Assembly: GCA_945910395.1 (NCBI GenBank)
Contig: CAMDYX010000012.1
Location: 1-57,657 of the forward strand
Length of the DNA stretch: 57,657 nucleotides
Direction of reading: 5' to 3'
DNA from: an uncultured Agathobacter sp.
GTDB lineage: Bacteria; Bacillota; Clostridia; Lachnospirales; Lachnospiraceae
Below, piece by piece: positions 45,102 to 54,515 of this stretch. Below the pieces are notes generated by a model. That model was not told the DNA's origin, did not search any database, and saw only the letters and a program-made list of their open reading frames with translations. How positions within the stretch are numbered: the first letter of the stretch is position 1; the number at the start of each line of letters is the position of its first letter. Both the position numbers and the translations under genes were made by a program.

Positions 45102-45130
45102 TTGCAAAATGACGAAAAACGTTGTATAAT
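45102..45130 (+). promoter_or_regulatory. malE promoter P2 with GAAAAACGTTG motif in the spacer
   Basis: TTGCAA (45102-45107), a 17-bp spacer, then TATAAT (45125-45130). The same word GAAAAACGTTG (45114-45124) fills the spacer up to the -10, a position suited to repression. The leader to malE is about 125 nt, and I see no strong structure in it. Confidence 0.75.
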
Positions 45131-45264
45131 CTCTATAAGTTTTTGGGAAGATGCCGAAAATAGGACAGAAAGCCTAGTACAGTCTTCCGTAAGGACGATA
45201 TAAGATGCTTTGCATTTTATATATAAATACTTTTTCAATATCATTATAAAAGGAGAGGAAAACG

Positions 45265-46590
45265 ATGAAAAAGAAAGTATTATCTTTAGTGCTCGTTGCA
45301 GCAATGGCAGCTTCTATGGTTGCATGTGGCAGCAATGATGCAGCAACAAACGATGCAAACGCAACAGCTCCTGAGACACAGGCTCCGGCAGCAGATGCTC
45401 CGGCAGCAGATGCTCCGGCAGCAGATGCTCCGGCAGAAGAATTTGATTACGGCTCAGGCTCCATTACCATCTGGGTTGCTGATGCAGTAGTTGACTTTAC
45501 AAAGACTCAGGCAGAGCAGTTCATCGCTGACAAGGGTGTTGATTACACAATCACCGTTGAGCCAGTTGGTGAAGGAGATGCAGCTGGTAACGTTATTACT
45601 GACGTTGAGGGAGCAGCTGATATCTACGGATTTGCACAGGACCAGACAGCACGTCTTGTTTCTGCAAACGCTTTACAGCAGATTTCCGGAACAGGATTTG
45701 ATGAGTGGATCGCAGCAGAGAACGATGCTGGTGCAGTTGGAGCAGCTACCGTTGGTGATACCATTTATGCGTTCCCATTAACATCTGATAACGGATACTT
45801 CTTATATTATGATAAGTCTGTTGTCACAGATCCTACATCTCTTGAGACAATCCTTGCTGATTGTGAAGCTGCTGGAAAGAGCTTCTACTTTGATCTTGGT
45901 GCTTGGTACAATGTAGCATTCTTCTTTGGTACAGGATGTACAGCAACTTATGAGACAGACAACGATGGTAACTTCGTTGCTACCGATATTGACTATGCTA
46001 CAAATCCACAGGCTGTTGTAGCTCTTAAGGAAATCGCAGACATGGTTGCTTCAAGTGCATACCAGCAGGGATCTTCTGTAGACGCTGCAGATGCTACAAA
46101 GCTTGCTGCAATCGTTGACGGAACATGGGATGCTGCTTCAGCTCAGAAGGTATTTGGCGACAACTATGCATGTGCAGAGCTTCCTTCCTTCGAAGGATCT
46201 GATGGCGCTACATACCATATGGCTGGTTTCTCTGGAAACAAGCTTCTTGGTGTTAAGCCACAGACTGATGCTGGAAAGCTTAAGCTTTGCTTAGAGCTTG
46301 CTCAGTACTTAACAAGTGCAGATGTTCAGACCGCTCGTTTCGAACAGGTAGGCTGGGGCCCATCTAACATGACCGCTCAGGCTAGTGATGCTGTTCAGGC
46401 TGATCCGGCACTTTCAGCACTTGCTGCTCAGATGCCATACTGTATTCCACAGGGACAGTATCCACAGGGTTACTGGGATGCTGGTACAGCACTTATCGAT
46501 GATGCTAAGAGCCTTGTAGGAGCATCTGATGAGGATATTCAGGCATACCTTGAGAAGTATGTTGCAACATGTACTGCTGATATTCAGTAA
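45265..46590 (+). CDS. malE: Maltodextrin-type ABC transporter substrate-binding lipoprotein
   Basis: A 441-residue solute-binding lipoprotein. The signal peptide ends in a SMVAC lipobox (Cys 21). A linker of tandem Ala-Ala-Asp-Ala-Pro units follows (exact 15-bp DNA repeats at 45382-45426). The rest is a family 1 binding protein (SITIWVADAVVDFTKTQAEQFI, ADIYGFAQDQTARLV). Codons are strongly biased toward GCT/GCA/GTT and differ from the flanking genes, suggesting high expression. AGGAGAGG precedes the start. Sugar preference is inferred from the amylase and LacI context. A strong terminator separates it from malF. Confidence 0.88.
   Translation: MKKKVLSLVLVAAMAASMVACGSNDAATNDANATAPETQAPAADAPAADAPAADAPAEEFDYGSGSITIWVADAVVDFTKTQAEQFIADKGVDYTITVEPVGEGDAAGNVITDVEGAADIYGFAQDQTARLVSANALQQISGTGFDEWIAAENDAGAVGAATVGDTIYAFPLTSDNGYFLYYDKSVVTDPTSLETILADCEAAGKSFYFDLGAWYNVAFFFGTGCTATYETDNDGNFVATDIDYATNPQAVVALKEIADMVASSAYQQGSSVDAADATKLAAIVDGTWDAASAQKVFGDNYACAELPSFEGSDGATYHMAGFSGNKLLGVKPQTDAGKLKLCLELAQYLTSADVQTARFEQVGWGPSNMTAQASDAVQADPALSALAAQMPYCIPQGQYPQGYWDAGTALIDDAKSLVGASDEDIQAYLEKYVATCTADIQ
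45382..45426 (+). repeat. Three tandem 15-bp repeats in malE linker
   Basis: The unit GCTCCGGCAGCAGAT occurs three times in tandem, followed by a partial fourth copy. It encodes A-P-A-A-D repeats between the lipobox Cys and the folded domain; copy number may vary between strains. Confidence 0.9.
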
Positions 46591-46618
46591 TTACGTGACT
46601 GAAAAATAAGATAGAAAG

Positions 46619-46657
46619 AGCATTAGTGGGGAGAAATTTCTCCCCCCCAATGCTTTT
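46619..46657 (+). terminator. Intra-operon terminator between malE and malF
   Basis: AGCATT-GTGGGGAGA and TCTCCCCCC-AATGCT form a stem of about 14 bp around 46619-46653, followed by TTTTTT. Partial readthrough would give much more MalE than membrane subunits. Confidence 0.85.
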
Positions 46658-46731
46658 TTGTGATTTAGCACACTGTAGGCCAATTGCTATACCATGGTTA
46701 CCTGCAGAATACGTGTGGAGTTGGAGGAGCT

Positions 46732-48108
46732 ATGAAAAAGATTGCAAGCTTTTTTAAGTGGATCGGAAAAGACTTAAAAGACATCGGCATTACTTTTGGA
46801 GATGGCGATTGGAAAACCCGTATATCTTACCTGATTATGGGATTTGGCCCTTTGGTAAGAGGGTATTTTGCCAGAGGAATTGCGTTCCTGGCATTAGAAG
46901 TATTGTACATTTTGTATATGGTTTCTTTTGGCGCTGACTATCTTGCCAAAATTTCTAGTCTGGGTACAGTAGAGACCCATATGGATTTGACAACATTTGT
47001 AACTGTATATGGGGACAACAGCTTCCTGATTCTGTTATATGGTGTATTGTCAATCATTATCACTCTGGCCTTTATTCTGGCATGGCGGATGAACCTGAGG
47101 GAGAATCGTAACGAGGAACTCGCTGCAAGAGAGAATCGTAAGGTTCCGACTGTGAAGGAAGATTTACATCAGTTATTGGATAACAAATTCCATGTAACTC
47201 TTCTTGCTCTTCCTACACTTGGAATTTTCACCTTCATGATCGTTCCGATTATTTTCATGGTGTGTGTTGCTTTTACCAATTATGATAAGCAGCATCAGGC
47301 ACCAAGCAACCTGTTTACCTGGGTGGGCTTTGAAAACTTCAAGAAGCTGGTTTCCTTTGGAGGAAGCGGATTCGGAAGTACCTTCTTTAGTATATTAGGT
47401 TGGACATTAGTTTGGGCATTCTTTGCAACCTTCCTGAACTATTTCTTAGGAATGGCAGTTGCAATTCTTATAAATAAAAAATGTGTAAAGTTTAAAAAGC
47501 TCTGGAGAACAATCCTTGTAATGACGATTGCTATTCCTCAGTTCGTTTCTTTACTTTATGTTTCAAAGATGTTTGCACCGGATGGAATCATCAATTCCAA
47601 GCTCCTTGAATGGGGATGGATATCTCAGGCACTTCCATTCTGGAAGGACCCAATGTGGGCACGAGTTACAATTATTGTAATCAACTGCTGGGTAGGTATT
47701 CCGTACTTGATGCTTATTTCTACCGGTATTCTTATGAATATTCCGGAGGATCTGTATGAGAGTGCAAGAATTGACGGTGCAAATGGATGGCAGATGTTCC
47801 GTAAGATTACTCTTCCTTATATGTTATTCGTAACCGGACCATACTTATTGACTCAGTTTACCGGTAACTTAAATAACTTCAACATTATTTACCTGCTATC
47901 AGGCGGTGCACCGCAGTCTATTGATATGACAGGTAGTGCAGGTAAGACAGACCTTCTGGTAACCTGGTTATATAAGATGACTTTGGATGATACAAATTAT
48001 TGTATGGCAGCAACAATCGGTATTGTGGTATTCCTTGTTACAGCCGGTATTTCGCTGGTTGTATATGGTCTTTTACCATCCGTTAAAGATGAGGAGGGAT
48101 TCCAATAA
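46732..48108 (+). CDS. malF: Maltodextrin ABC transporter permease MalF
   Basis: A 458-residue membrane permease. The N-terminal part holds extra spans (FGPLVRGYFARGIAFLALEVLYILYMVSFG; a second near 105-125). The conserved permease domain begins near 165 and has the EAA loop DLYESARIDGANGWQMFRKITLP. ATG 46732 is chosen because GGAGGAGC lies directly upstream and the protein then starts MKKIASFF. It overlaps malG by 1 nt. No ATPase gene is in the cluster, so a shared MsmK/MalK-type ATPase elsewhere is expected. Confidence 0.92.
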   Translation: MKKIASFFKWIGKDLKDIGITFGDGDWKTRISYLIMGFGPLVRGYFARGIAFLALEVLYILYMVSFGADYLAKISSLGTVETHMDLTTFVTVYGDNSFLILLYGVLSIIITLAFILAWRMNLRENRNEELAARENRKVPTVKEDLHQLLDNKFHVTLLALPTLGIFTFMIVPIIFMVCVAFTNYDKQHQAPSNLFTWVGFENFKKLVSFGGSGFGSTFFSILGWTLVWAFFATFLNYFLGMAVAILINKKCVKFKKLWRTILVMTIAIPQFVSLLYVSKMFAPDGIINSKLLEWGWISQALPFWKDPMWARVTIIVINCWVGIPYLMLISTGILMNIPEDLYESARIDGANGWQMFRKITLPYMLFVTGPYLLTQFTGNLNNFNIIYLLSGGAPQSIDMTGSAGKTDLLVTWLYKMTLDDTNYCMAATIGIVVFLVTAGISLVVYGLLPSVKDEEGFQ

Positions 48109-48980
48109 TGGCAAAGGAAAAGAAATTACACAAACAGCATAGAACATTGGATAGCGTAATCTCACATGCAGTGTTGATTTTAATCAGTATCGTCTGGTTA
48201 TTCCCATTTATATGTATCGTTTTGCAAAGCTTCCGGTCTTATGATACAGAAATCGGAGGAATGGTTGGATACATCATTCCAAAGCATTTTTCTTTGGATT
48301 CCTACGCATGGCTGTTCAGTAAAGACAGTCAGTTTGTAAGGTGGTATTTGAATACCTTTATCATTGCGCTCTTTGTTGCAATCGGTCAGACCTGTATGGT
48401 TCTTATGGTAAGCTACTCGCTTTCAAGAATGCGCTTTAAGGGTCGTACTCTTTGGATGAGAATATGTCTGATTCTTGGAATGTTCCCGGGATTCTTGACC
48501 ATGATCTGCTTATACTTCCTGTTGAAGCAGTTCGGATTGACCCAGCAAGGTGCAATTCCCGGATTGATTCTTATCGGTGTGGCAAGCTCCGGTATGGGAT
48601 ATTATGTATGTAAGGGATTCTTTGATACGATTCCAAAATCCTTGGATGAGGCCGCAAGAATTGACGGCGCTTCCCGTGCAAGAATTTTCTTCACGCTTAC
48701 GATACCGCTTTCAAAACCGATTATCATCTATACTGCATTGACTGCATTTATGGCACCATGGTGTGACTATATTTTTGCATCCTATGTAGCATTTGGTTAT
48801 AGTGATAGCTATAACGTAGCGGTTGCACTTTATCGTTGGGTAAATACCAATGACTATCAGGGATATTTCACAAGATTCTGTGCCGGCGGCGTTTTAATTG
48901 CTATTCCAGTTACCATCTTGTTCATGTGCTTACAGAAGTACTATGTAGAAGGTGTAACCGGTGGAGCTGTAAAAGGCTAA
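48108..48980 (+). CDS. malG: Maltodextrin ABC transporter permease MalG
   Basis: A 290-residue permease with six predicted spans. The first is VLILISIVWLFPFICIVLQSF. The EAA motif is SLDEAARIDGASRARIFFTLTIPLSKP, and the usual C-terminal end is present (KYYVEGVTGGAVKG), which strongly suggests the MalG/GanQ group. Translationally coupled to malF (TAATG). A terminator follows before the amylase gene. Confidence 0.93.
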   Translation: MAKEKKLHKQHRTLDSVISHAVLILISIVWLFPFICIVLQSFRSYDTEIGGMVGYIIPKHFSLDSYAWLFSKDSQFVRWYLNTFIIALFVAIGQTCMVLMVSYSLSRMRFKGRTLWMRICLILGMFPGFLTMICLYFLLKQFGLTQQGAIPGLILIGVASSGMGYYVCKGFFDTIPKSLDEAARIDGASRARIFFTLTIPLSKPIIIYTALTAFMAPWCDYIFASYVAFGYSDSYNVAVALYRWVNTNDYQGYFTRFCAGGVLIAIPVTILFMCLQKYYVEGVTGGAVKG

Positions 48981-48994
48981 TATTCGAGTAATTG

Positions 48995-49028
48995 AATCGG
49001 CAGTCATGCATATGACTGCCGATTTTTT
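48995..49028 (+). terminator. Rho-independent terminator after malG
   Basis: AATCGGCAGTCAT (48995-49007) pairs with ATGACTGCCGATT (49012-49024), followed by a T7 run. It is the second in-cluster terminator, just before the amylase gene, which shows no clear promoter of its own in the 24-nt remainder. Confidence 0.92.
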
Positions 49029-49051
49029 TCAAATTGGGAAAGAAGTGTAAG

Positions 49052-50719
49052 ATGAAAAAAAGAATACAGAAAATAACCGGTCTTATGATGGTAGCGGCCC
49101 TCATGCTTGGCCTTCTTGCAGGATGCGGCAATCAGGAGCAGGAACAGACAGAAGTGCCGGAAGCCACTCAGAATCAGGAAGCAGCTGTTACTGAGGAAAA
49201 TGAATATGTGTATGAGTATGAACAGGAATTAAATATCCCAGATGACAATTATCGGAATTATTACGAGATTTTTGTTGGTTCCTTCTATGATTCTGACGCA
49301 GATGGAATGGGCGATTTTAATGGAATTACAGAAAAGCTGGATTATATACAAAATTTGGGATTTAATGGAATCTGGCTTATGCCGATTATGCCATCTCCGT
49401 CCTATCATAAGTATGACACCACGGATTACAAGGCTGTGGATGAAAAATACGGCACCATGGAGGATTTTCGAAATTTGGTGGATGAATGCCATAAGAGGGA
49501 CATCCACATCATTATAGATTTTGTGGTCAATCATTCTTCCAATGAGCATCCATGGTTTAAGGAGGCGTGTGCCTACTTAAAGACGCTGGGACCGGAGGAA
49601 GAACCGAATGTTAATGAGTGTCCATATGTGGATTACTATCATTTTACGAAGGATTCACAGGGTAGCGGCTATGCTTCTGTGTCCGGCACGGATTGGAAGT
49701 ATGAGGCTGTTTTTTACTACACACAGCCGGATTTGAACTGGTCAAATGAGTCACTTCGCAAAGAGATGGAGGACTGTATCGACTTCTGGGTAACGGATGT
49801 GGGAATCGATGGATTCCGTGTGGATGCAGCGGCACACTTTGAGGAGAACGATACCGCCTACAATACAGAAGTGTTAAGCTGGATTTATCAGGCTTGTAAA
49901 GCAAGAAATCCGGAATTTTATATGGTTTCGGAAGTTTGGTCTGCGAAATCCACCATTGCATCCTACTATGAAAGCGACACGGACAGTATGTTTAATTTTG
50001 ATGCTGCCCAGGCAGAAGGAAAAATCATAAAGACCGTCAATAACGGCAATGTAAAAGCTTTTGTGGAGTCTATGGCCGGTTATGAAGAGGAATTTGGCAG
50101 TGTGTATCCGGACTATATCGATGCTCCGTTTATTACCAATCACGATATGGTTCGGGTTGCAAACAGCCTGATGAGTGATGAAAGTAAGCTGAAGATGGCG
50201 GCAGGCCTTCTGATGACTATGAATGGAAGCCCATTTGTATATTATGGGGAAGAAATCGGAATGAAGAGCTTCGGCAAAGAGGATGAGAATAAGAGACTGC
50301 CGATGCAGTGGTCTGTAGCGGATAGTACCGGTATGACAGAGGGACCTGTAGGCTGTGAGAAAAATGTAGAATACACATTCCCTGCAGCGGATGAGCAGCT
50401 AAAAGATCCGATGTCTTTGCTTAACTATTATAAGAGAGCAATACGAATCCGAAACGAAAATCCGGAAATCGCGAGAGGGCATATTGAAATAGTAAGTGCC
50501 TTGTGTGATGGAAAATATGCGGCGATTACGAAAGCTTATGATGAAAGTACGATTGGAATCGTGTATAATGCAGGAGAAGAGGAAATTACACTGAATCTTA
50601 CTGATACGGTTCTGTCAGAAATGAATATCCGGGGATATCTCACAACAGACGGTAGTGTAGTTACGTTGGAAGAAAAGAGTTTAACACTTCCGGCACGATC
50701 CATATGTATTCTAAAATAG
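49052..50719 (+). CDS. Lipid-anchored GH13 alpha-amylase-family enzyme
   Basis: A 555-residue surface lipoprotein hydrolase acting on alpha-glucans. The signal peptide ends in LLAGC (Cys ~25), then comes an acidic linker. The (beta/alpha)8 catalytic domain carries all four GH13 regions: DFVVNHSS (~156), GFRVDAAAH with nucleophile D258, SEVW with acid/base E294, and FITNHD with D365. A C-terminal beta domain follows, and no separate starch-binding module is visible. ATG 49052 is preferred over an in-frame TTG at 49034. It should feed oligosaccharides to MalEFG. The exact bond specificity is unclear. Confidence 0.93.
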   Translation: MKKRIQKITGLMMVAALMLGLLAGCGNQEQEQTEVPEATQNQEAAVTEENEYVYEYEQELNIPDDNYRNYYEIFVGSFYDSDADGMGDFNGITEKLDYIQNLGFNGIWLMPIMPSPSYHKYDTTDYKAVDEKYGTMEDFRNLVDECHKRDIHIIIDFVVNHSSNEHPWFKEACAYLKTLGPEEEPNVNECPYVDYYHFTKDSQGSGYASVSGTDWKYEAVFYYTQPDLNWSNESLRKEMEDCIDFWVTDVGIDGFRVDAAAHFEENDTAYNTEVLSWIYQACKARNPEFYMVSEVWSAKSTIASYYESDTDSMFNFDAAQAEGKIIKTVNNGNVKAFVESMAGYEEEFGSVYPDYIDAPFITNHDMVRVANSLMSDESKLKMAAGLLMTMNGSPFVYYGEEIGMKSFGKEDENKRLPMQWSVADSTGMTEGPVGCEKNVEYTFPAADEQLKDPMSLLNYYKRAIRIRNENPEIARGHIEIVSALCDGKYAAITKAYDESTIGIVYNAGEEEITLNLTDTVLSEMNIRGYLTTDGSVVTLEEKSLTLPARSICILK

Positions 50720-50748
50720 CAAGGTAAATGGCAATGGAGGAATTGGGG

Positions 50749-52833
50749 ATGAAGAAGAACAATATGAAGACGCGTACCGGCGCAAAGAAAAAGGAAAAGA
50801 GAAGTGTGCCAGTGGGGCGCGGTATAGCATTTAAGCTGATTTCAAGCTTCCTGATTCCGGTAGTCGGAATTGTAATACTTGGAACGGTTTCCTATCAGAA
50901 AGCATCTTCAGCACTTATTGCAAATTATCAGAACTCTGTGGAACAGACGGTTGATATGATGCAGCAATATATCAGTTTGATTTTGTCTAGTGAAAAGGAT
51001 GAGTTTAAGACCTACCTTACGGATTCGGATATGACCGGATATATTGCAGGCGCCATAAGTGCAGATAACGAAGGAAGCACCAGACGGGATTTTCAGGGAA
51101 AATTCAGAAACAAGCTGGCAATGGACAGTAAGCTGGCAAGTGTCATGATTCTTCTGGACAATGACAGAACAATCGATAAGAGCGACAGCCAGATCGCAGG
51201 AGATTTGTATTCGGCATATGGAGCAACAGAACAGGGAAGCTATGTGATTGAGAATGGTGCCGTCTGGCATGTATTCGGAAAAAATGAAGAGGCAGATGCA
51301 TCCGTTACCGTTGACACCGGAGACTATGCACTTCGAATTGCAAAGCGCATGGGTGAGCAAAAAGGCGTTATGCTTATTAATATCAGCAGTACATATATAA
51401 AAAATGCTTTGGAGTCCTTAGATCCGGGAGAAGGAGGTTATGTAACCTTAATTACCTCCGATGGCAGAGAGTTTTATGGGAATGAAGAGACCGCCCCGGA
51501 GAATGCTCTTGTGTATGGAACCGATTTTTATAATGCAATCATGGAGGGTGAGGATATATCCGGAAATATGACCATTTCCATGAACGGACAGAAATACATC
51601 GTTGTATACAGCAAGCTGTCTGTTGGAAATGTTTTGGCAGTAGGCTTGATCCCGGAGAAAAATCTTTTGAGCCAGTCCGATGACATTAAGAAGCTTTCTA
51701 TGGTATTGACCGTAGCATTTGCGGCAATTGCGCTGTTACTGGGGGGACTGCTTTCAAAGAGTATGTCCGGAACCATTCAGTACATACTTCGTCAGCTTCG
51801 CAAGGTGTCACAGGGAGACCTGACGGTTCACCTGACTTCTAAGAGAAAGGATGAGCTGGGGCTTTTGTGCGTGGGCATCAATGATACGGTAACCCATGTG
51901 AAAGCATTGATTCAGGATGTCAATGAAGTAAGTACAAAGCTAAAGGATTCTGCAGCCTATGTCAGTCAGGCTGCCGGAACCTTTGTGGAAACCTCTCAGG
52001 ATATCCAGAATGCGGTATCAGAGATTGAGATCGGAGTGAATAAACTGGATTCCGGTTCCGAGGATTGCTTAAATCAGATGGATTCTCTGTCGGATAAGAT
52101 TACGAATGTATCTGATAATACAGATGAAATCGGAAAACTGACTTCTTCAACCGGATATACCATCAACAGTGGAATTGAATCTGTTCAGGGACTTACAGAG
52201 AGCGCAAAATCCACAACGGAAATCACACAGAATGTTATTCGGGCCATCGGAGAACTGGAGGATAAGTCCAAATCCATCAACAAGATTGTATCTGCCATCA
52301 ATGACATTGCAGAGCAGACCAATCTCTTATCCTTAAATGCATCCATTGAGGCCGCAAGAGCTGGTGAAGCAGGCAAAGGATTTGCAGTCGTTGCAGAGGA
52401 AATCCGCAAGCTCTCTGACCAATGTCTGGATTCTGCCGGACAGATTTCAGATATTGTAAATGAGATTGTCAGACAGACAGAGGATGTTGTGGGAATCGCA
52501 CAGCAGGCTGCAGCGGTGGTGTCCACACAAACCGGTGCTGTGGAAGAGACTACCCAGTCCTTTAAGATGATCGATAAACAGGTAGAGTCTCTTCTGAAAG
52601 CTCTTGCAACAATTTCCAATAATGTGGCAGATATGAACAGCTCCCGGGCGGAAACTCTAGAGGCTATCGAGAGTATTTCAGCTGTTTCTGCGGAGACGGC
52701 AGCCTGCTCAACTACCGTGTACGCCAGCGCCGGTTCACAGCTTGATGCGGTAAAAGACCTTGACAAGGCGGCACAGGAGCTTCATGATAGATCTGAAATG
52801 TTAGCGGAAATTTTGTCAACATTTATAGTTTAA
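50749..52833 (+). CDS. Methyl-accepting chemotaxis protein
   Basis: A 694-residue chemoreceptor. A basic cytoplasmic N-terminus of ~25 residues leads into TM1 (~27-47), a ~250-residue extracytoplasmic sensor of Cache-like type, TM2 (~300-320), HAMP, and a long helical signalling domain whose tip has [40 protein letters not shown]. It follows the amylase by 29 nt, so maltodextrin chemotaxis is plausible but unproven. GGAGG lies 8 nt before ATG 50749; an ATG at 50728 is possible. Confidence 0.92.
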   Translation: MKKNNMKTRTGAKKKEKRSVPVGRGIAFKLISSFLIPVVGIVILGTVSYQKASSALIANYQNSVEQTVDMMQQYISLILSSEKDEFKTYLTDSDMTGYIAGAISADNEGSTRRDFQGKFRNKLAMDSKLASVMILLDNDRTIDKSDSQIAGDLYSAYGATEQGSYVIENGAVWHVFGKNEEADASVTVDTGDYALRIAKRMGEQKGVMLINISSTYIKNALESLDPGEGGYVTLITSDGREFYGNEETAPENALVYGTDFYNAIMEGEDISGNMTISMNGQKYIVVYSKLSVGNVLAVGLIPEKNLLSQSDDIKKLSMVLTVAFAAIALLLGGLLSKSMSGTIQYILRQLRKVSQGDLTVHLTSKRKDELGLLCVGINDTVTHVKALIQDVNEVSTKLKDSAAYVSQAAGTFVETSQDIQNAVSEIEIGVNKLDSGSEDCLNQMDSLSDKITNVSDNTDEIGKLTSSTGYTINSGIESVQGLTESAKSTTEITQNVIRAIGELEDKSKSINKIVSAINDIAEQTNLLSLNASIEAARAGEAGKGFAVVAEEIRKLSDQCLDSAGQISDIVNEIVRQTEDVVGIAQQAAAVVSTQTGAVEETTQSFKMIDKQVESLLKALATISNNVADMNSSRAETLEAIESISAVSAETAACSTTVYASAGSQLDAVKDLDKAAQELHDRSEMLAEILSTFIV

Positions 52834-52851
52834 TAAGGTGTTGGTGGAACA

Positions 52852-53589
52852 ATGAGAGTTATCTTAGCAATAGTTTTTATATTCTTTTACTTACTATTTG
52901 GATTCCCGATTCTGGGAGTAGAATGGATCATTGCAAAGTATAATCGGAAAGCGGCAGATATGAGCCAGCTTCGAATGGTGCAGTGGGCATTTCGCTGTGT
53001 ACTGTTTCTATGCGGAGTAAAGGTAGAGGTGTACGGGCATGAAAAAGTGCCGAAGGATGAGGCTGTTTTGTATGTTGGTAACCATAGAGGAATATTTGAT
53101 GTCATTGCGACATATCCGCAATGCGAAAATCTAACCGGATATATTGCAAAGGATTCCGTTCGTAAGGTCCCGGGTTTAAATTTGTGGATGAAAAGACTGT
53201 ACTGCCTGTTCATGGTCAGAGAGGATGTCAAACAGAGCCTGAAGGTTATTCTTACAGCTATTGACCAGATTAATCAGGGGATTTCCATCTGTGTTTTTCC
53301 GGAGGGAACCAGAAATAAAGACAGGGAGCATCCACTAAAGCTGCTTCCGTTTAAAGAAGGAACCTTCAAAATCGCCCAGAAAACCGGATGTAAAATTGTT
53401 CCCATGGGAATCCTTGGAAGTGACGAGATTTTTGAGAATCATAAGCCTTGGATAAAAAAAGGGAAGATTACTATTGTGTATGGAGACCCAATTGATCTAA
53501 AAGATCTTGATAAGGAAACGGCAAAGAGACTCGGAGCTTATTGTCAGGATATCGTAACAGATCTTGTGAAAGAAGCCATGAATAAGTAA
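52852..53589 (+). CDS. plsC: 1-acyl-sn-glycerol-3-phosphate acyltransferase
   Basis: A 245-residue membrane-associated acyltransferase making phosphatidic acid. An N-terminal hydrophobic anchor (~2-25) is present. Motif I is NHRGIFD (N77-D83, canonical NHx4D), motif III FPEGTRN (~149-155) and motif IV IVPMGI. It starts 18 nt after the chemoreceptor with a GGTG-type ribosome binding site, so may be cotranscribed without functional linkage. Confidence 0.92.
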   Translation: MRVILAIVFIFFYLLFGFPILGVEWIIAKYNRKAADMSQLRMVQWAFRCVLFLCGVKVEVYGHEKVPKDEAVLYVGNHRGIFDVIATYPQCENLTGYIAKDSVRKVPGLNLWMKRLYCLFMVREDVKQSLKVILTAIDQINQGISICVFPEGTRNKDREHPLKLLPFKEGTFKIAQKTGCKIVPMGILGSDEIFENHKPWIKKGKITIVYGDPIDLKDLDKETAKRLGAYCQDIVTDLVKEAMNK

Positions 53590-53668
53590 AATATGTAATC
53601 CTGCAAAAAGGAGTTCTATCTTATCTGATTTTCCCATAGACTATTAGAAATAGCGTAGGGAAGAAAAC

Positions 53669-54079
53669 ATGGGTAGACGATTTTTTGCAGGATTATTTTG
53701 CTTTTTTATGATATTTGCTTTATGCTCCTGCTCTTTTACGGAGGGGAAAACAAAAAAGATAAGAGATATTGAATATACGGTTGTAAAAGAAAATGAAATT
53801 CCGGAGTTGTTGATGGAGAAAATTGAGGAGCAGAAAGAGGAAGCTATGAAGCTTACCTATATGGAAGATGAATATTTATACATTGTAAAAGGGTATGGAA
53901 TGCAGGATACCGGGGGCTACAGTATTTCGGTAAAAGAGCTCTGCTTAACGGAGAATGCAATCTATTTTTCAACAGATTTCCATGGACCGAAAAAGGGAGA
54001 GGTCGTTGCAGATTCCCGAAGCTATCCGTATATTGTGATTAAATTGGAAAAAATAGAGGAACCCGTAGTTTTTGAATAA
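53669..54079 (+). CDS. PrcB_C-domain lipoprotein
   Basis: A 136-residue lipoprotein. The signal peptide ends near LCSC (Cys ~21). The C-terminal part fits the PrcB_C family (TGGYSISVKELCLTENAIYFST...VVADSRSYPYIVIKLEK). PrcB was described with a protease complex in Treponema; here no protease is adjacent, so the role is open. The start has GGGAAG upstream. The 114 nt to veg contain TACAAT (54152) and TATAAT (54166) as candidate -10 elements. Confidence 0.72.
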   Translation: MGRRFFAGLFCFFMIFALCSCSFTEGKTKKIRDIEYTVVKENEIPELLMEKIEEQKEEAMKLTYMEDEYLYIVKGYGMQDTGGYSISVKELCLTENAIYFSTDFHGPKKGEVVADSRSYPYIVIKLEKIEEPVVFE

Positions 54080-54193
54080 AAATGCATTATAGTACTTATG
54101 TACCATTGCCAAAACTTTAACACTTTGCTAAACTAAAACCACTAGATGTTGTACAATGTCTGGAATATAATCGCTAAATAGAGGAGGCCCGTC

Positions 54194-54436
54194 ATGGAGC
54201 AGGAAATTTTAAAAAAGGTACGTTCATCCATCCGTCAGCAGTGTGGAAATCGAGTAAAAATTCAGCTTGACCGTGGACGTAACAAAGTAGATATTCAAGA
54301 GGGCGTCATTCAGGAAGCGTATCCAAGTGTATTTACCATATTAGTGGATGATGAGAGAGATACCAATCCTCCACAGTTATTATCTTTTAGCTACAAAGAT
54401 GTGATTACCAAAGACATTCGTATGAAGCTTTGCTAA
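54194..54436 (+). CDS. veg: Veg protein
   Basis: An 80-residue protein of the Veg family. The conserved centre is VKIQLDRGRNKVDIQEGVIQEAYPSVFTILVD, followed by LLSFSYKDVITKDI. In Bacillus Veg is abundant in vegetative cells and influences biofilm formation. AGAGGAGG precedes the start. In Bacillus veg also lies in the chromosome region near spoVG. It is followed by a terminator hairpin that carries the next gene's ribosome binding site. Confidence 0.93.
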   Translation: MEQEILKKVRSSIRQQCGNRVKIQLDRGRNKVDIQEGVIQEAYPSVFTILVDDERDTNPPQLLSFSYKDVITKDIRMKLC

Positions 54437-54461
54437 TTCGTTTTAAAAATAATGAATAAAT

Positions 54462-54513
54462 GACCTTCGGTTCGAATATGTATTTATACAAAGTTCGAAA
54501 CGGAGGTCTTTTT
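54462..54513 (+). terminator. Terminator hairpin of veg whose 3' arm holds the SPOCS-LysM ribosome binding site
   Basis: GACCTTCGGTTCGAA (54462-54476) pairs with TTCGAAACGGAGGTC (54494-54508) at 14 of 15 positions, one of them G-U, followed by TTTTT. The GGAGG within the 3' arm is the ribosome binding site of TTG 54516. Confidence 0.8.
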
Positions 54514-54515
54514 AT

